Position numbers and translations under genes: made by a program
Part shown: positions 44,613 to 57,636 of the stretch, one piece after another
Layout of the letters: every line of letters starts with the position of its first letter
Numbering within the stretch: the first letter of the stretch is position 1
The notes under the pieces: generated by a model
The model's input: only the letters and a program-made list of their open reading frames with translations
What the model was told of the DNA's origin: nothing
Databases searched by the model: none
Source of the DNA: Hydnum rufescens UP504
Lineage: Eukaryota > Basidiomycota > Agaricomycetes > Cantharellales > Hydnaceae
DNA length: 64,000 nt
Direction of reading: 5' to 3'
Assembly (NCBI GenBank): GCA_014904985.1
Contig: MU128928.1
Span: 334,832 to 398,831, forward strand

Positions 44613-45898
44613 TCATCGCTTTTCCCACCCGGTACCGAGAAGTCGATCCGAGATATTCGCTAGACCGGAAAGCACGGACAGGACTCCCGGGTACACAACT
44701 TCCTGCTCCGAAGAAAAGGATGGTATCGGCCTAATTCGCTCGCGCGCTTTCGAATGCGAGATTGCAAACAGCAAATGGCAAGTGTCTAGGCCTCCGTATG
44801 CTTCAGCATAAAGTCCCCAGCTGCTTTCTCGCCATGGCTCGCCCAGGAATATATGACGCCTGGGCAGAATGTTTTGGTTCGTCCTCTGTACGCTCGGATA
44901 GAGGACTGTCGCGCCACCATCGTCGTCTATGATGGCGATTCCCCCATGCGATCCTTGCCTTGATGCGGTATTTTTGGCGTGCGCAAATGTCACGTCCCAG
45001 GGACAGCGGACAGAAGTCCTAGAATAAAAAAGGGCATGAAAAAGGTAAATTCCACTTGCAAATAGGCGATCATTTTCGCTCCGGACCCGGGGCATTCAAT
45101 GACTACATTGACGATCTCATTCTTTGGTTACCGACGTTGGTTGTATGCATTAAACTGGAGCGTGCCGCTTTGAAATTGCACCGGTATCCTATGCACTCGA
45201 GTCGTGCCGTGATTACCCCCTCGATGATTCAGGATGACTCACCATTTTCCGTATCTATCTTATCTGCGTGGGTGTTGATGTCGAGCTCAGACGTATTTCC
45301 CGTTCTACCGTTACGGAGCCTCGAAGGATGGGGCTCTCCTTCATCCTCGCACCTATGAACAGTCAGGTACATCCCCCTTGGTTATCGAAGCACGAGTCGC
45401 TGCCAGATTTTTTTCCCCTTTCGGGTTAGAACTTACACGCCCTGGTTCTGCCGTGCGAAGACCCCGATGGAGACAATCTTCTTCCCCCCCCCTTTCTAAT
45501 ACACCTATTCTGACAGACCGTGCATTTACATTAAAATTGGCAGCAGGCGAGAAAATCGCGGCAGAGTCGCCTGAATAAATATAAGAGGCGCCCAAATAAG
45601 CGCCACTCCGGGAGTTGCCATATCCGTACTCTCCAATAACGCGCCTTGCACTCGAATGGCATTCACTCTTTGTACCTTCGGCGTCAACTTTACAAGGGGA
45701 GGACATTCGCAATTCTCGAGTGGAATCGATTGCAAAGCTGCTGGAAAGAAGAGAGGTGTCGCTTCGCATTGGACCTTGGATACTAAAGTGCGTGGGGCCG
45801 CCATTGAGCTTATCAGCTGACTGGCCAACCGATCGCCCTAGGCGGCGAACAAACGTGGACGCCGAAAAATAAAAGTAGCCCGCCCCCACTCCTCGCAA
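44613..45898 (-). CDS. Uncertain multi-exon gene, possibly gamma-carbonic-anhydrase-like at its 5' end
   Basis: Coding-like stretches follow one another on the minus strand but I could not build a full model. The first (45898-45353) contains FVRRLGRSV, CKVDAEG, ARRVIGEYGYGNS, GDSAAI and NFNVNARSV. This is reminiscent of the repeats of gamma-class carbonic anhydrases (mitochondrial complex I subunits), whose family shows IG.V.IG..SS.W and RGD. No His ligands are visible. Downstream pieces read HRCEDEGEPHP, INTHADKIDTEN and, near 44950-44790, AIIDDDGGATVLYPSVQR and ILP, with changing frames. Introns such as the donor at about 45245 (GTGAGTC) are plausible. No ATG stands at the head of the first stretch. 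It could be a damaged gene or two genes. The family hint is weak. Confidence 0.3.
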
Positions 45899-47249
45899 GG
45901 CCTAGATCATCACCTGATAACGGTCTGCCCATTTAATATTTCTCCCAGCTCCCAGTTTTCCCGACTGGGCCCCTCTTCCCTAATGTATGCAAACACGTAC
46001 AGGAACACGATCGTACAGATGACTCATGAGAATCCAGGTCCCCCGACATCTTCGAGTCGTCTCCCCCTCGGTACTTCTGTGATCTTCGTCAGTCTGGATA
46101 AGCAAGACAGGGCCGATCTTGACGTCGACACCCATTTGTATATCTCTCTCCCTCTTCGGTGGCCCCTCCCTCTCATGATCCCCATCCCTACCCATGGGAG
46201 CTCCCCAAGGCACCGAGCCACATTTTCCTCATCAAGTCCGGCAATCCCAATCCCACACGAACCCCTGTAAATGCCATCAGAATGTAATCCTTATCCATTA
46301 CTGTAACTGTGAATATTCTCGCTATCTCTCTTCATTGACAAAGCGTCTCAATTGCAATTGTCTCCCGGTCCGGTCCGAACACACCGGTCACTCCAAACAC
46401 ACCACTCACTCCAAAAATCAACACTCCCTTCACAAGTAGGGACCGAGCTCGCGACACACCCACTTATCCTTCAAACAGGAATATAATATTCACCCCATGG
46501 CCAATAATAACACCCCCCACCCCCCCCAAAAAAAAAAGCCCCCAATTAATTATCATTCCGTGCCCAACTGGTGCCGACGATCGCGACTACTCTTTCCTCT
46601 TTTTGTGTTTCTGATCCTTGTTTCTCGGAGCGGAGGTTCGACAAATGACCTTTTGCCTTTTTTACCCTTTTTTTTTTTACCGTAATCAGTCACTTATTTG
46701 TAATTTTAATCCGAGCCGTCCCGTATCTCGCGCGAGAAATAGGGCATAAGAACTGAGTGAGGAAGAGGCTGGGGATCGATGCAATTGCAAAGGAGAGCGG
46801 TGTGCGGGTGCACAACTCTTCCGAAATAATGGGCATAAGCGTGCTACCTGAGGGCGCGATGCGATTCAAGGAAGCCAGGCGACGTTGATCGAAAAGGGCA
46901 CAGACATCTTAATGAATCAAGTGAGAGATTTGAGAACAGTGAATCCAATGATTTCCCCAAGACAAGATAGGAAGCACAAGAGTTCCAGAAAAACAGCTAC
47001 ACTCCGAAAACGAAAAAAAATAAACCTCTGATGAGTGCTAAGAAACGTATGAGAGAGAAAGCAAGCACATGTGAATGGATGTGGTGGACGATGAGCGATG
47101 GGCCGGAACAAGAGCACGAAAATCAAAATATTAGAGTCAAGTGAAATATATAGAGTAGACCGCGTGGGGTTGCAAAGTGATGACAAGGGCACGAAGGGAA
47201 AACAAAGGAAATCCACCAGTAACACAGGATAGAGATAGAAAAAAAACGT
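45899..47249. other. Gene-poor region
   Basis: No gene recognised. Pyrimidine-rich, with C and A homopolymers at about 46510-46540 and a T-run at about 46665-46680. It should hold the promoter of the gene to the left and the 3' region of the Pro-rich gene. Confidence 0.5.
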
Positions 47250-48830
47250 TCACGATCGAATGAACAATTCGACAGGAATAGAGCCCCGTACTGGAATGCT
47301 CTTACTGCCCCCATCGCTCCCTGACGTACTCCCGCTTCGATGTCGACTCCGTCGCGATCTCCCACTCGTGCTCGAGCCGGAGGATGAAGAGGAAGAAGAC
47401 ACGGACGAAGAAAGAAATTCTCCGTGTATGCTACTCATGGACGATCGAGGCGAACACGAGGGCTCGACAGTGAATGCAGAGGTGGAGGGCGAGGTACGTC
47501 TCGTGGCGGACGAGATGGCAGAGTTCAATGACCCCACGGACGCTGAGCTCCCGCCTGATCCTGACTCTGATCGGGACCCTGAGTCTGAATTTGACCGGCT
47601 TCGTGACACAGATCGAGAAGGAGGTAGTGATGGTAGTGGTGGGGGTGGGGGGGATATTGGGGTAATGGGAATTCTTGGCGAGGGCGTCGGAAGCGGTACT
47701 AACTCAAAATCAAGATGTGATTTGGGTGGTGTGGGGGGCTGTACTTTGCGCGGACGCCGGTCGCGCTCGTAATCTGAGGGGAATGGAGAGGGAGGTGGGC
47801 TGATAGTGGAGACGGATGGGGAGTGTGTCAATGAAGAGAGACGCGGAGAAGGGAGAATTGGAGGCGGTATTGTAGACTGCCTATTCTTCAGTATGGATCT
47901 CGGCGGTGAAAGTGCAGCTGCAGCCGACAGGACAGGTGGGGAAGTAGGCGGCGGAGAGCGAGGGGTGAGTGTTGGATGCGCAGGCCGCGGAGGGACCGGC
48001 GGCTTTTCGAAAATGGAGTCAATTGTTTCTCGCCATGGCGATGAAGGTGTGGTTGGGGTGCGCGGGTAAACTGAAGAGATTTTGCGAATGAATTCCTCAT
48101 CAGACGACGTTGGTGAAGAAGTATCATCGAGGGGTTCGGGTTCAGAGCTGTTGCGAAGACCGATCCGGCCATACGGGAGTTGTCGCTTGCGGCGTACGGG
48201 GTGTGCCGCAGGGACTGGTGGCAGTGGCCCCAACGGTGGTGGACGAATAGTGAGCGATTTGGGCGCAGACAGGACTCGTTGGGGAGGACGTGGTGCTCGA
48301 CGGGGACTGAGGAATAAGTCTTTCGGTGCAGGGCGGATCGTAGTTGGGGGGAGAGGAAAATCTCTCAGCAGCTGGAAGAGTGATTCTTCCTCGTGAGACG
48401 GCGCGTTATGTGCATGCTGGACATGGTTGGGAGCAAGAGGCGAGACTGGGGTACTGGGAGAGAGAGGGAGACGCGGGGAAATTGGAGAGTGCGCCACGGA
48501 TACGTTCTCGCGAAGCACCTCGAAAACTTGGGGTTCCTCTTCATCATCAAACGCGTCCACCTCTTCATCTGTCTCACTTGGTGTGCGCTTGGCCTTGGTG
48601 GATGGGCCTGCATTGCGGTTTTCGTCTGTTTCCCTTACGGGGGAGAGGAGAGACTGAGAGACACGGGGAACAAGGAGACGATGCCTGCGTGCGCGGGGCG
48701 TGGAGGGTGTATTGTCTCTAAAGAGAGTGGACTTGGGGAGGAATGAGTCCAGTTCAGGCGAGAGGAGGACAGAGATAGTGTCATTTCGTGGGTAGAGATT
48801 GAGCGGGGGTGGCGCAGAATTGATGGCATG
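47250..48830 (-). CDS. Pro/Ser-rich protein of unknown function
   Basis: A long open frame runs from about 48900 to the stop at 47250, about 540 residues, almost all low complexity: PPPP, SPPP and SS runs, several SP/TP sites and a basic Ser/Arg-rich C-terminal part ending PVELFIRS. Near the N-terminus it contains APPPLNLYPRNDTISVLLSPELDSFLP, then STPRARRH and the acidic TDEEVDAFDDEEEP. No known domain is visible. The frame has no ATG at its head; an ATG at about 48825 (CCTCATGCCATC) is one base out of frame and is the likely start if one base was lost. The shape suggests a disordered regulatory or scaffold protein with many kinase sites; function unknown. An upstream non-coding exon cannot be excluded. 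Confidence 0.65.
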   Translation of the reverse strand, partial: HAINSAPPPLNLYPRNDTISVLLSPELDSFLPKSTLFRDNTPSTPRARRHRLLVPRVSQSLLSPVRETDENRNAGPSTKAKRTPSETDEEVDAFDDEEEPQVFEVLRENVSVAHSPISPRLPLSPSTPVSPLAPNHVQHAHNAPSHEEESLFQLLRDFPLPPTTIRPAPKDLFLSPRRAPRPPQRVLSAPKSLTIRPPPLGPLPPVPAAHPVRRKRQLPYGRIGLRNSSEPEPLDDTSSPTSSDEEFIRKISSVYPRTPTTPSSPWRETIDSIFEKPPVPPRPAHPTLTPRSPPPTSPPVLSAAAALSPPRSILKNRQSTIPPPILPSPRLSSLTHSPSVSTISPPPSPFPSDYERDRRPRKVQPPTPPKSHLDFELVPLPTPSPRIPITPISPPPPPLPSLPPSRSVSRSRSNSDSGSRSESGSGGSSASVGSLNSAISSATRRTSPSTSAFTVEPSCSPRSSMSSIHGEFLSSSVSSSSSSSGSSTSGRSRRSRHRSGSTSGSDGGSKSIPVRGSIPVELFIRS

Positions 48831-51326
48831 AGGGGCTGGTCTTCTGTCGCTGCCACCAGTACCGAGAAGGATCAGTGTCGGTAGATTGTTTTAGAGTGGA
48901 TGTTATAGAAGAGAAATAATAAGGATAGGATACGGTGCACCCGAGGTGGTGGTGAAAAGGAAGGTAACAAAGAACGGATTCATTTTTCTTGTTCAAAACA
49001 AACTGAATAGAATACAGACAAAGCCAACCCCTTGTTCTCTTTCATTGTTGTTGTTCTCCCTTTCTTTCTTTTCAAGTTTAACAGGCCACGCCCTCGTCGC
49101 GTTGCAACCCACGCTCCATCTCTCACAAAAGGGGGATGGGAAAAAAATGAGAACCAAAACCAGGCGGGGATCAGACGGTGCCCGAGACACAAGGATGTCA
49201 TGTCGAAAACCCGGCGAGCTCATCCTCAACGCCGCCGCCAAGGCTAGGAGCGTAGACGGCGTCAGTCAGCGTGTCGTGCGCAGTGGCACAGCCATAATGC
49301 TTCCCTTTGTCTTACAGTCATGTCGTTGTGGACATTATGTCATGAAGCCCTCGGATCTTCGCAATCTCCCTCCAAGGAACAAGAGCGAACAAGGGCCGAA
49401 TTCCTGGTGCTCTTTCGTCTTTGCCTTTGCATCCCCTTTTGAGCGAGAACAAGGGTTACCTGGGCTGTCCTTCTTACATCAAGGGTAAAGTCAATTCTAC
49501 TCAGTTCTGACCCCAAGCCACTGATAAAGGTGTATATGTATCTTTCGCTTTGCACTTTGCACTTTCTTGGAACAGGGCCCTAAAAAATTGTAGAAAACCC
49601 GGGAAGGGCCATCTCGGTGATTTTCGGCCATGTTTTGGCCACGTTTTGGCTGGAAACGAGCTCGGATGTACGATTATTACACCCCAAATTTTTGAATCCC
49701 CTCGTACTGCGGGTGATTGTTGGCTCCGGCGTTTTGATTTTTATCTCCTGCAAATTTATCTTTTGATCCATAGGAACGCGAATCGATCGCGGGCCGTGCT
49801 TGGCGCCATTCTCATGAAGAATGGGACGAAGGACATATTTCAAGTCCTTTGGTACATACGAATCCTGGTAAGGATGAGGGTTTCATCCTGTCAGGAGGGG
49901 TTGAGTGTGGTTTCAGGCATTTGGGGTCCCTCCGGGGCTCACGGAAGTCATGGATGCCTAAACCGTACTCGGGACTTTTTGCGCGACTTGTGCCCCTCCA
50001 CTTCCCTGGCGCTTCTGTAATGTTTTTGTTATGACTCAAGGGTCCCGGTGGCCCGTGAATGGCTGGGAGTCGCATAGACCCGCGATTGCGCGAATGATCA
50101 GTTAAGGGAGGTCTTCCGGCCCCTTCATAACCGGCATGACAGGGGATTCTTTCAAATTGGCCTTTTTTGCCTCGATTTTGAATAGGAGTCTTATTGTACT
50201 TGGATTATTACAGTACTAGTATTGTTCGGCGGAAGGACAGCCTGTTTTGGCTTTCGCAATTATTACAGTATGATATGCCTTCTTTTCATCCATGCTAAGC
50301 TTGGATTAACCCGGCAGCATCTAGTAGTGCCAGATAGTTCCCCAACCTGCAATTGTCTGCTACACACACACTGATTGGATCCAGACAATTTATTACCATC
50401 TTCGAAACGACAAGAAGCGAGATTATGACGCGCGAGAATTGTGGGGTAAGATACTATCGGTATACAATAACAGGGCCTCAGTTTGTGCCTTGCCAGTGAA
50501 ATATCAACACCTAACAGAGCTTAGCACTGCTCATCGTGTGAAAGGGTCCGTCCAAGGCAGAATCCCACAGACGATAATTGAAAATTAATCGATTGTCCTC
50601 TGCCGAGAGCCCCAAGCGTCTCGAGGGGGGTTGGGTGAAAGCAATTACGAGGCGAGATGCACTCTTCATTATATAAGCATTGCTTCCTTAGCCGGCAGTC
50701 CCCGTTGTACAGATCTGATCACGAGGCTAGAAAGTAGGTCAGTTTGTGTGATCGCAATTTATACCAGGAGTAAACTCTCGTGACCCGTAAGACTGATTAC
50801 TTACCACGGAAAGTTTTACTGAGGCTGATTCACGGGAAGCAAGATCAGGAAGGTCAGGAAAGTCATCGGCCCGATCCGCAGGTCAGGAGGTTGTTTTGGG
50901 GGTCTCAGAAACATCCGAACTTGGTATTAGGCTATGACGTGAGTTTTTCCAGAAGCTTACTTGTGCTCAGCATGCTCAGTAGGATAAATACGGTAGATTT
51001 CACTTCAACATCCATAGAAGGTTTCACCATGAAGCAATACCAAATATAGCCTTATGACATGTGCTCTGCCTTTAGCTGACTCTACATCCCAGAGGCCTAT
51101 ACATGGAAGAGGCAGTTTCAGTGCTTTGACGGTTGATTTTCAGTGGCACCGGCTAAACTAAGATAGGTGCACATGCACAATACCTCTCCAATTGTACCCT
51201 CAACTCAATTTTTGATTCTCCCATGACGGTAGTGGCCTTGAATAGATAGGAATATCATGGGATGCGTCGAATTTTCATGTAAGCTTTTTCAGCAAGTAAA
51301 TTAGGCATTGTAGGCTATACTTCTTA
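48831..51326. other. Gene-poor region
   Basis: About 2.5 kb with no recognised family. Open frames at 48946-49488 and 49550-50020 are not supported by codon pattern or by intron signals. Nothing repeats elsewhere in the window that I noticed. Confidence 0.5.
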
Positions 51327-54300
51327 CTACCCCAATCTAACGGTGAATCCCGCACTTAAGGGAATAGACACCAAAGCCTTGACGACCTTCTTCCCGCTGT
51401 CGTATGAGTAACTCGACACTCTTTGTCCATTCACTTGCACCGTCTTCGGGGCCCTGGACACCCCAAGGAAAGACACAGTCGCCACCTTGTTCGTCGACGC
51501 AAAGGTCCCAGATGCCGTCAAGGTGCCGCTCTTGTACGAGAACGAAACCCAGGTGGTAGGCTGCGTCTGGGTGATACTCACACCGTCATCAATGTACAGG
51601 CTTCCCGATGCAGAACCATCTACCCCGGGCGCGACGACAATTTCGAAATCAAGTTGGCGCAGCTGCGCAGTCGTATTCGCAGACGACTGACGGAGAGGGA
51701 TAACAGCACCCCCGCGGATATATACGGGGATACTGGTGAACGGGACGTTGCTAAGGTGGACCATAGATCCTGTCCCTTGAATAGGCGCGTAGGTGAGGAA
51801 GTCGTAGAAGTTGTCCTTCGGGAGATAGATTGTCACGGACACCGCATTTTCACCAGTCACTGGAGAGCTAGAAAGGTCCAAAACGGGAACGTCAACGAGA
51901 TTGACAATGGTACCAGGAGGGAAGACGTACACAAGGATCGAGTCTCCGTAGAAAAATTGAGTGTCGATACCGAAGGTGTTCTGATCTTGAGGGTACTTGA
52001 AGAACAACGGGTTGAGCACAGGGGAACCATCCAGGTGTGCTTGGTGGAATGCAGTGTAGATGTAATCCAATAATCGGTATCTATGACAAGTGCACAGGTC
52101 AGAAATACATCAAGAACAAGAGCACATGTTCATCACCTCATGCTGATGGCATTCTTGGCCGCAGTTGCAACCATGGGCCACCGGTAGAATTCCTGAGAAA
52201 CACTTCCAAGCTCATTGTGCTATTGGGGGTCATTCACTAGCCCGTTCAATAGCGGAGCCAAGACGCACTCACGTTGCGGTAGAAGGGTCCAAAGGCACCC
52301 AACATTGCCCACCGTGCGCACAGGTTCTGCGATACGTTACCTCCGAAACCACAGATATCCGCTCCAACCATGGGAATTTGGTAAATCGTCGCGAAGCCCA
52401 GCATTCCCGCCTGAATGGCACCAAGATCCAAGGTGAAATGACGTCTTAGATTTGGAAGAATAGAACCCCCACTCACGATCGAGTTCACGTAATGTGGCCA
52501 GTCACTGACATTGTCTCCAAGCCATTTGCCAACCTTCGACCCCGCACCAGCAAAAGTCGAACGGGTGATGACCATAGGGCGCACCCCAGGCTTCCTCGCG
52601 AGCAGAGCGTCATGCGTCTTCACACTCATCATTGTCCCGAAAAGGTTGTGCGCATCGTATTCAGTAACACCCCCATAATGTACGATATCAGTATTAGCAG
52701 TGTGATCGCTGAGGCTCTGGGTGGCGGTGTGGATTGCGTAAGGCGGGAAGAGGAGGTTCGGACCACTTGCGGTTTGTGCCCTCTTGGTAATAACAATGGG
52801 GGCATTCGGTGGAGGCGGGGACGTCTTGCGAGGGGGTGGGAGACCTTGAAGAATAGCCTGTCCGAATGGATCTGTGCACGGGTAAGAGCAAAACTACGAA
52901 AGGTTTCAGCATAGGGAATGCCAGGGGAAACGTTAGCTTACGTTCGCCGGCTCGTTCATGTCGATCCATGATCCATCGATATCGAGCCTGAACAAATGGA
53001 CGGCCCCTCAGTATCACATAGAAGAGGTATGAAGAATCGTAGAGCATACCCAGTGTTCGGGTTAAAGAACTGCGTAAACTGACCCGTCCAGTAATTTGAC
53101 GCGTTAGGGTGAAACCAATCGGGATACACAACGACACCCGGCCAAACGACACCAAGGAAAGAAGATCCATTAGCCACGCGGAGGAACGCGTTATCGGCTA
53201 CTCCCTGGTCATATGCAGGATAGTTTTGGTTCGGTTGGTAGGCCACAGCAGGGTCCACCATCATGACTGAAGGTACACATATTGAGTCAAGAAAACACAT
53301 AAATGGACACCTTACTTACCATAATGCTGACCAGCCGCATGCAAAGCACTATGGCGAATTCAAACATCAGAGATGATCGAAACCCGCTACGAAGGATTAT
53401 CTCACCTAATAAAGGCTCTCATCCTGTCCAATGGGAAATACTGAGGATCAATACTGAATGTCCTTCGCTTATACATGTAGTCGATATCGGTCCACATCGT
53501 CTGGCACACGGCAAGTACAGGTGATAGAGAGGAGAAAATAAACGTAAGTACGAGACATACTTACGCATGAGGACAAGTCACAAACCTCAAGGGGGATACC
53601 GGCACGAGAATAGTTGGCAACGACTTGCATAACGTTGACGTAGTCTACCCAGAATAGAGATCAATAATAATGTTTGGCCAACAAACCGTAGAGACCTTAC
53701 CAGTATAACCATATCGACATTGATGTAATCCTAGGGCCCAGTATTGAACCTCAGCAGGAGTACCGACAATCTGAGCATACTGTGTCGCAACTTGAGCGGG
53801 AGAAGGGCCTGTGAGACGTATGTTAGGTAGGAACGACGCAATAGATACAGTGCTGCTTTAGTACCCGCCAAGAAGTACAAGTCTAAGATCCCTCCGATGA
53901 CGTTGTATTCTACCGAAGTGGTCTTCGACGAGGTCTCCTGATTGATCTTGATGTCCATTCCATTGGAATTAAGCAAGAAGACACCATGTGTGCCAGTGGT
54001 ACGGTGCTCAAAGTAAATGGGGTGGTTCCCATACAAATTCGTATTTGGAGGAACGGAGCTGCATGAGTGCGCGCGATCAGCGACTCGTGACAAACAGAGA
54101 ACAGAGTAGACAGGAAACCCACTAGGCATCGCGCGACCATAGAGTGCGTATAAAGTTATTGTTCGGGAGACGGAATGTATTGCTGTGCTCTCCCAAACCG
54201 TAAATGTTTGCATTGGGGGGTAGGGAACTTACAAAACACGTTTAATTAGAATTCAATTAAAAACGACGGTATACTCACGTAGTTTTTAGACGGAGGTATT

Positions 54301-54876
54301 GCTCTTCGAAAATGAGAGGATTGGTCTTGGACGTGGAAAACAGGACCTCAGACACCTTGCCAACGCGGATGATAGAGAATGTAAATGGGTTTGTTGTGTA
54401 GTTGAACCGGATTGCTGCCTGCTTCGCGTCAACATTGGATGATGGGGGTCGAGGCAATACGTCTTGGGGAACTTGGTACCGCTTTCCCGCGCTGTCTGCA
54501 ATCTTAACATGGATACGTGAGGCTAGAAGATGGTAGTTCAGTCGGGATCAAAATATGCCCCCTTCAATACGATCTCACCAGTCTCATATGTAACTTGGAG
54601 AGAGAGAGACGTAAGATCAGGACCATACACATTGCATGGAGTGCCAGCTAAGGTCAAGTCAGCGGTGAGAGAGTAAGGTGTGGTTTGCACATTGGAAGCA
54701 CGATATCCTGGGCAGCTGTTAAGCTGAGCCTGGGTAGCATTTACGACGCCCTCGGAAGGGGGGGATGCATCCTCGCGGTTTGCGAGTACAAGGTCGATGT
54801 CAGCACGAGCAAGAGTTGTAGCAGAAACGAACGAAAGAGCGTTGAGTGCAACGGCGACGATGGCTAGATTACGCAT
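51327..54876 (-). CDS. Secreted GH31 alpha-glucosidase
   Basis: The product hydrolyses terminal alpha-linked glucose from maltose, starch fragments or similar sugars outside the cell. The start is ATG at 54876; residues 1-19 or so ([19 protein letters not shown]) form a signal peptide. Family marks in order: GLGEHS-type and [12 protein letters not shown] in the N-terminal domain, [15 protein letters not shown], the repeat of short exons through [29 protein letters not shown] (nucleophile Asp), [19 protein letters not shown] (acid/base Asp), [31 protein letters not shown] and [11 protein letters not shown]. The C-terminal beta domain ends AGFTVRLG at 51327. At least nine short introns interrupt the gene. 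Its start is 177 bp from that of the divergent hydrolase gene at 55054. Substrate range within GH31 cannot be set by eye. Confidence 0.92.
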
Positions 54877-55053
54877 GGTTTAAGATAATTCCCAACTGCG
54901 AGAGGTAGGAGGAGCAACAACGCTCCGCGCTCAAGTATTTATAGTGATCAAGAGACAGTTCAAACATCAATCCCATGTTTTAGTTTTCCCTGAAAGCCAG
55001 GCCGACCGGATGCAAATTACTTGAGGCTAATTGTTGATCAGCCAAAGACTTGA
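54877..55053. promoter_or_regulatory. Shared divergent promoter of GH31 and alpha/beta hydrolase
   Basis: Only 177 bp lie between the two start codons. On the minus strand TATAAATA sits at about 54935-54943, about 60 bp before the GH31 ATG. No clear TATA is seen towards the hydrolase. Confidence 0.6.
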
Positions 55054-57636
55054 ATGGCTCTTCAGGTCAATTCCAGCCTACCCAAAGGACGAATCGCAGC
55101 TTTGGATTATGGCAGGGAGCCAGAAAATTATCCGTGGAGACGCGTCCTGCTCGCCGCTCTCCTCGTCATCGCCTTTCTGTCGAGCGGGAGCGAGTCTCTA
55201 CCCAAAACATTCGGGTATGTTGGGATATTCCGCTGATGGGCTCCGCAACGATACTGATGGGGACTTTATCCCGAAACACCCAAGTTTAACACGGTATTTT
55301 CTCGGTGCTGCACCACCTCCCCGAGGACCAATCGATTGGAGCCCTTGTGGGAATGGATTTGAGTGTGGCTACCTTGCTGTGCCTCTCGACTACCAGAATG
55401 CTACCGCTGGAACGGCTGTTTTGTCTGTTGGGCGCTATTTGGCCACGAACAAGTCACGCCTGGGCTCTATTTTTGTCAATCCGGGTACATTTCCTCTCGT
55501 CAGCACCCGAAAGATTAATAAGTAACCAATTGCGAAACACAAGGCGGACCTGGAGGGAGTGGCGTCAACTTCCTGTACCGTGCGGGGCCCCAATTATCCG
55601 AAGTTTTTGATGGCGCTTACGACATCGTTTGTCCACTACCAGTTTTCCTGTCCGCCCTGTATTAATTCAATTTCCCCTAGGTGTCTTGGGACCCGAGGTG
55701 AGTATTGGGGAGCATTAGAGAATTCAAAATCCTCAACGTCTTGAGCAACAAGGGGGATCAACAATACGACGTAAGAGTGCCTCTCGAGTCCGCCTTTCAG
55801 GTTTCTTACTCCATGTACAGGCCGCGAGTGGAATGTTTCGAGGACAAACGAGCACAGGACCTTTATTATCTAGAGAATGACTCTGCCCTCGAATTTGCCA
55901 ACCTCACCGACCCGGCCGAATTAGAACGGCTCCGGTCTCAGATCCGGACCAGCAATGCAGAATCCAAATTACTGGCCCAACTTTGTCATGAAAACTCTGG
56001 GGAGACATTGAGACACGTAGGAACGACTACCGTTGTTCGTGATCTCGAGTATTTTTCTAGTGTCGTAGAGGGAAAAGATACCCCAGTGTAGGTCTGCACC
56101 GCAGTATAAGCTCTACTATATGCTTACAAATCCCACGTCCACTAGCAACTATGCTGGATTCTCCTATGGCAAGTGGCAGTTGGGAATCGGTTAGTGTACT
56201 TACCTAATCACGACCCTTATTTCAGGTACTGCGATTGGGGCCTACTTTGTCAACCTGTTCCCAGATCGTGTAGGACGGGTCCTCATCGACGGCGTGGTTG
56301 TGCGTACGCTACTCCCGTTCCTCCATACTGTAACGGGTCTAAGGCCATGGACTAGGATCCTCTCCTTTGGGCCAACGTGCCTGCCTACACATGGGGTCCT
56401 ATTGATTTCATTGACAGTGAGAAGGCCTTCCAGAACTTCGTGGAATCCTGCGTAAAGGTGTGTATTATTCACTACAAGCTTTGATGATCTACCTGCGGAT
56501 CCCGTAATTTTGACAACAGGCTGGACCTGATCGATGTGTTCTCGCAAATAATGCCACAGGTGCATCTCAACTCAACAGGAAGATCCGCACTTTACTTCTT
56601 GAGCTCAGCAAGCACCCTCTTCCTGTTCCACACAGTACTCGCCCAGGTCTCTTGCGGGGGAGTGATGTAAGAGGTGCCTTATTCATTTATTGATGTCTCT
56701 GTGCAACACAAGGATTGAGATCTATTTAAGATGCCATATTCTCGGGTATGTACAGGCCGCGGGGCTGGCCAGGACTCGCGCGGCTCCTCGAGGCAGCGCT
56801 CTCTGGGGATGGGGCTCCCATCCTGAATTTGAAGCAAGGCGGTCTCAATCTCAGTGACACCACTAGCCCTCAAACAACAGGATCAGCAATATATGCTGTA
56901 ACATGCACTGACGGACCCCCTCTCGCCAACAAATATTCTGACGAAGAGGTTGTGGACTTGTTGGTGAACGCGGCTGTCGATACATACGACCGTTCGAGCA
57001 CGATGTTCGCCGGTCTTGCCGCGGAGCCTATTTGTTTCCATTGGAAGGCTCGCGCAAGTGAGAGGTTCACTGGGCCGTTCAATTCGAGCCTGGCAAATCC
57101 GATTCTTATTATTGGGAATACTGCCGATGTAAGTTGGTATCACCGGACCGTGGTGCTCCAGGATGCTGACAGCAATCACTTGCCATAACTTTAGCCTATT
57201 TGTCCGCTTGTAATGCTCAAGTCGTCAATGGATTGCTCGCCAATGACTCACGACTACTAATCCAGGATGGTGCCGGAGTGCGCTATACGTCTCCCTTTGA
57301 TCAACTGGTAGACTAACAGATGTGACTCTTCCTCGATTTAGCACTGCTCCCTAGCGCAAGTCTCACTGTGTACTGGCAAAGTATTACGCGAATATTTCCT
57401 TGAGGGGAAACTGCCAACGAACGGTAAAGTATGTGGAACGACGGAAATTCTCTTCCCGCCATCGCCTTCAGACTCAATAGACGGGTCCATTCTTGGACAT
57501 GATGCTGCGCTGTTTGATATGGAGGGTGTAGAGAGTGCTGAGGACGTGAAACTTCTCAAGGCAATGAAGGCATTCGGTGAGGCAGCTGAGGAATGGATGA
57601 AACCCATGAAAGGGAAATCGAGACCGCAGTTGTAGA
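55054..57636 (+). CDS. TAP-like alpha/beta hydrolase (S33 tripeptidyl aminopeptidase family)
   Basis: The product is probably a peptidase or esterase. The start is ATG at 55054; residues about 32-48 (VLLAALLVIAFLSSGSE) form a membrane anchor or signal. After an intron come WSPCGNGFECGYLAVPLDYQNATAG and NPGGPGGSGVNF (oxyanion hole, formed across an intron), then VSWDPRG-like. The nucleophile elbow is YAGFSYGKWQLG (Ser near 56160), and IGAYFVNLFPDRVGRVLIDGVV follows. The C-terminal TAP-like domain shows NPILIIGNTADPICPL, then HCSLAQVSLC (catalytic His) and YFLEGKLPTNGKVCGT, ending MKGKSRPQL at 57636. Some junctions need a one-base shift (about 57205). Fungal relatives are usually secreted. It is divergent to the GH31 gene, so the two may be induced together. 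Confidence 0.85.

Noticed and set aside
47260..47772. Acidic 170-residue plus-strand open frame in the Pro-rich gene.
   Set aside because: It is the antisense of the repetitive Ser/Arg-rich minus-strand gene, which has the longer and more typical frame.
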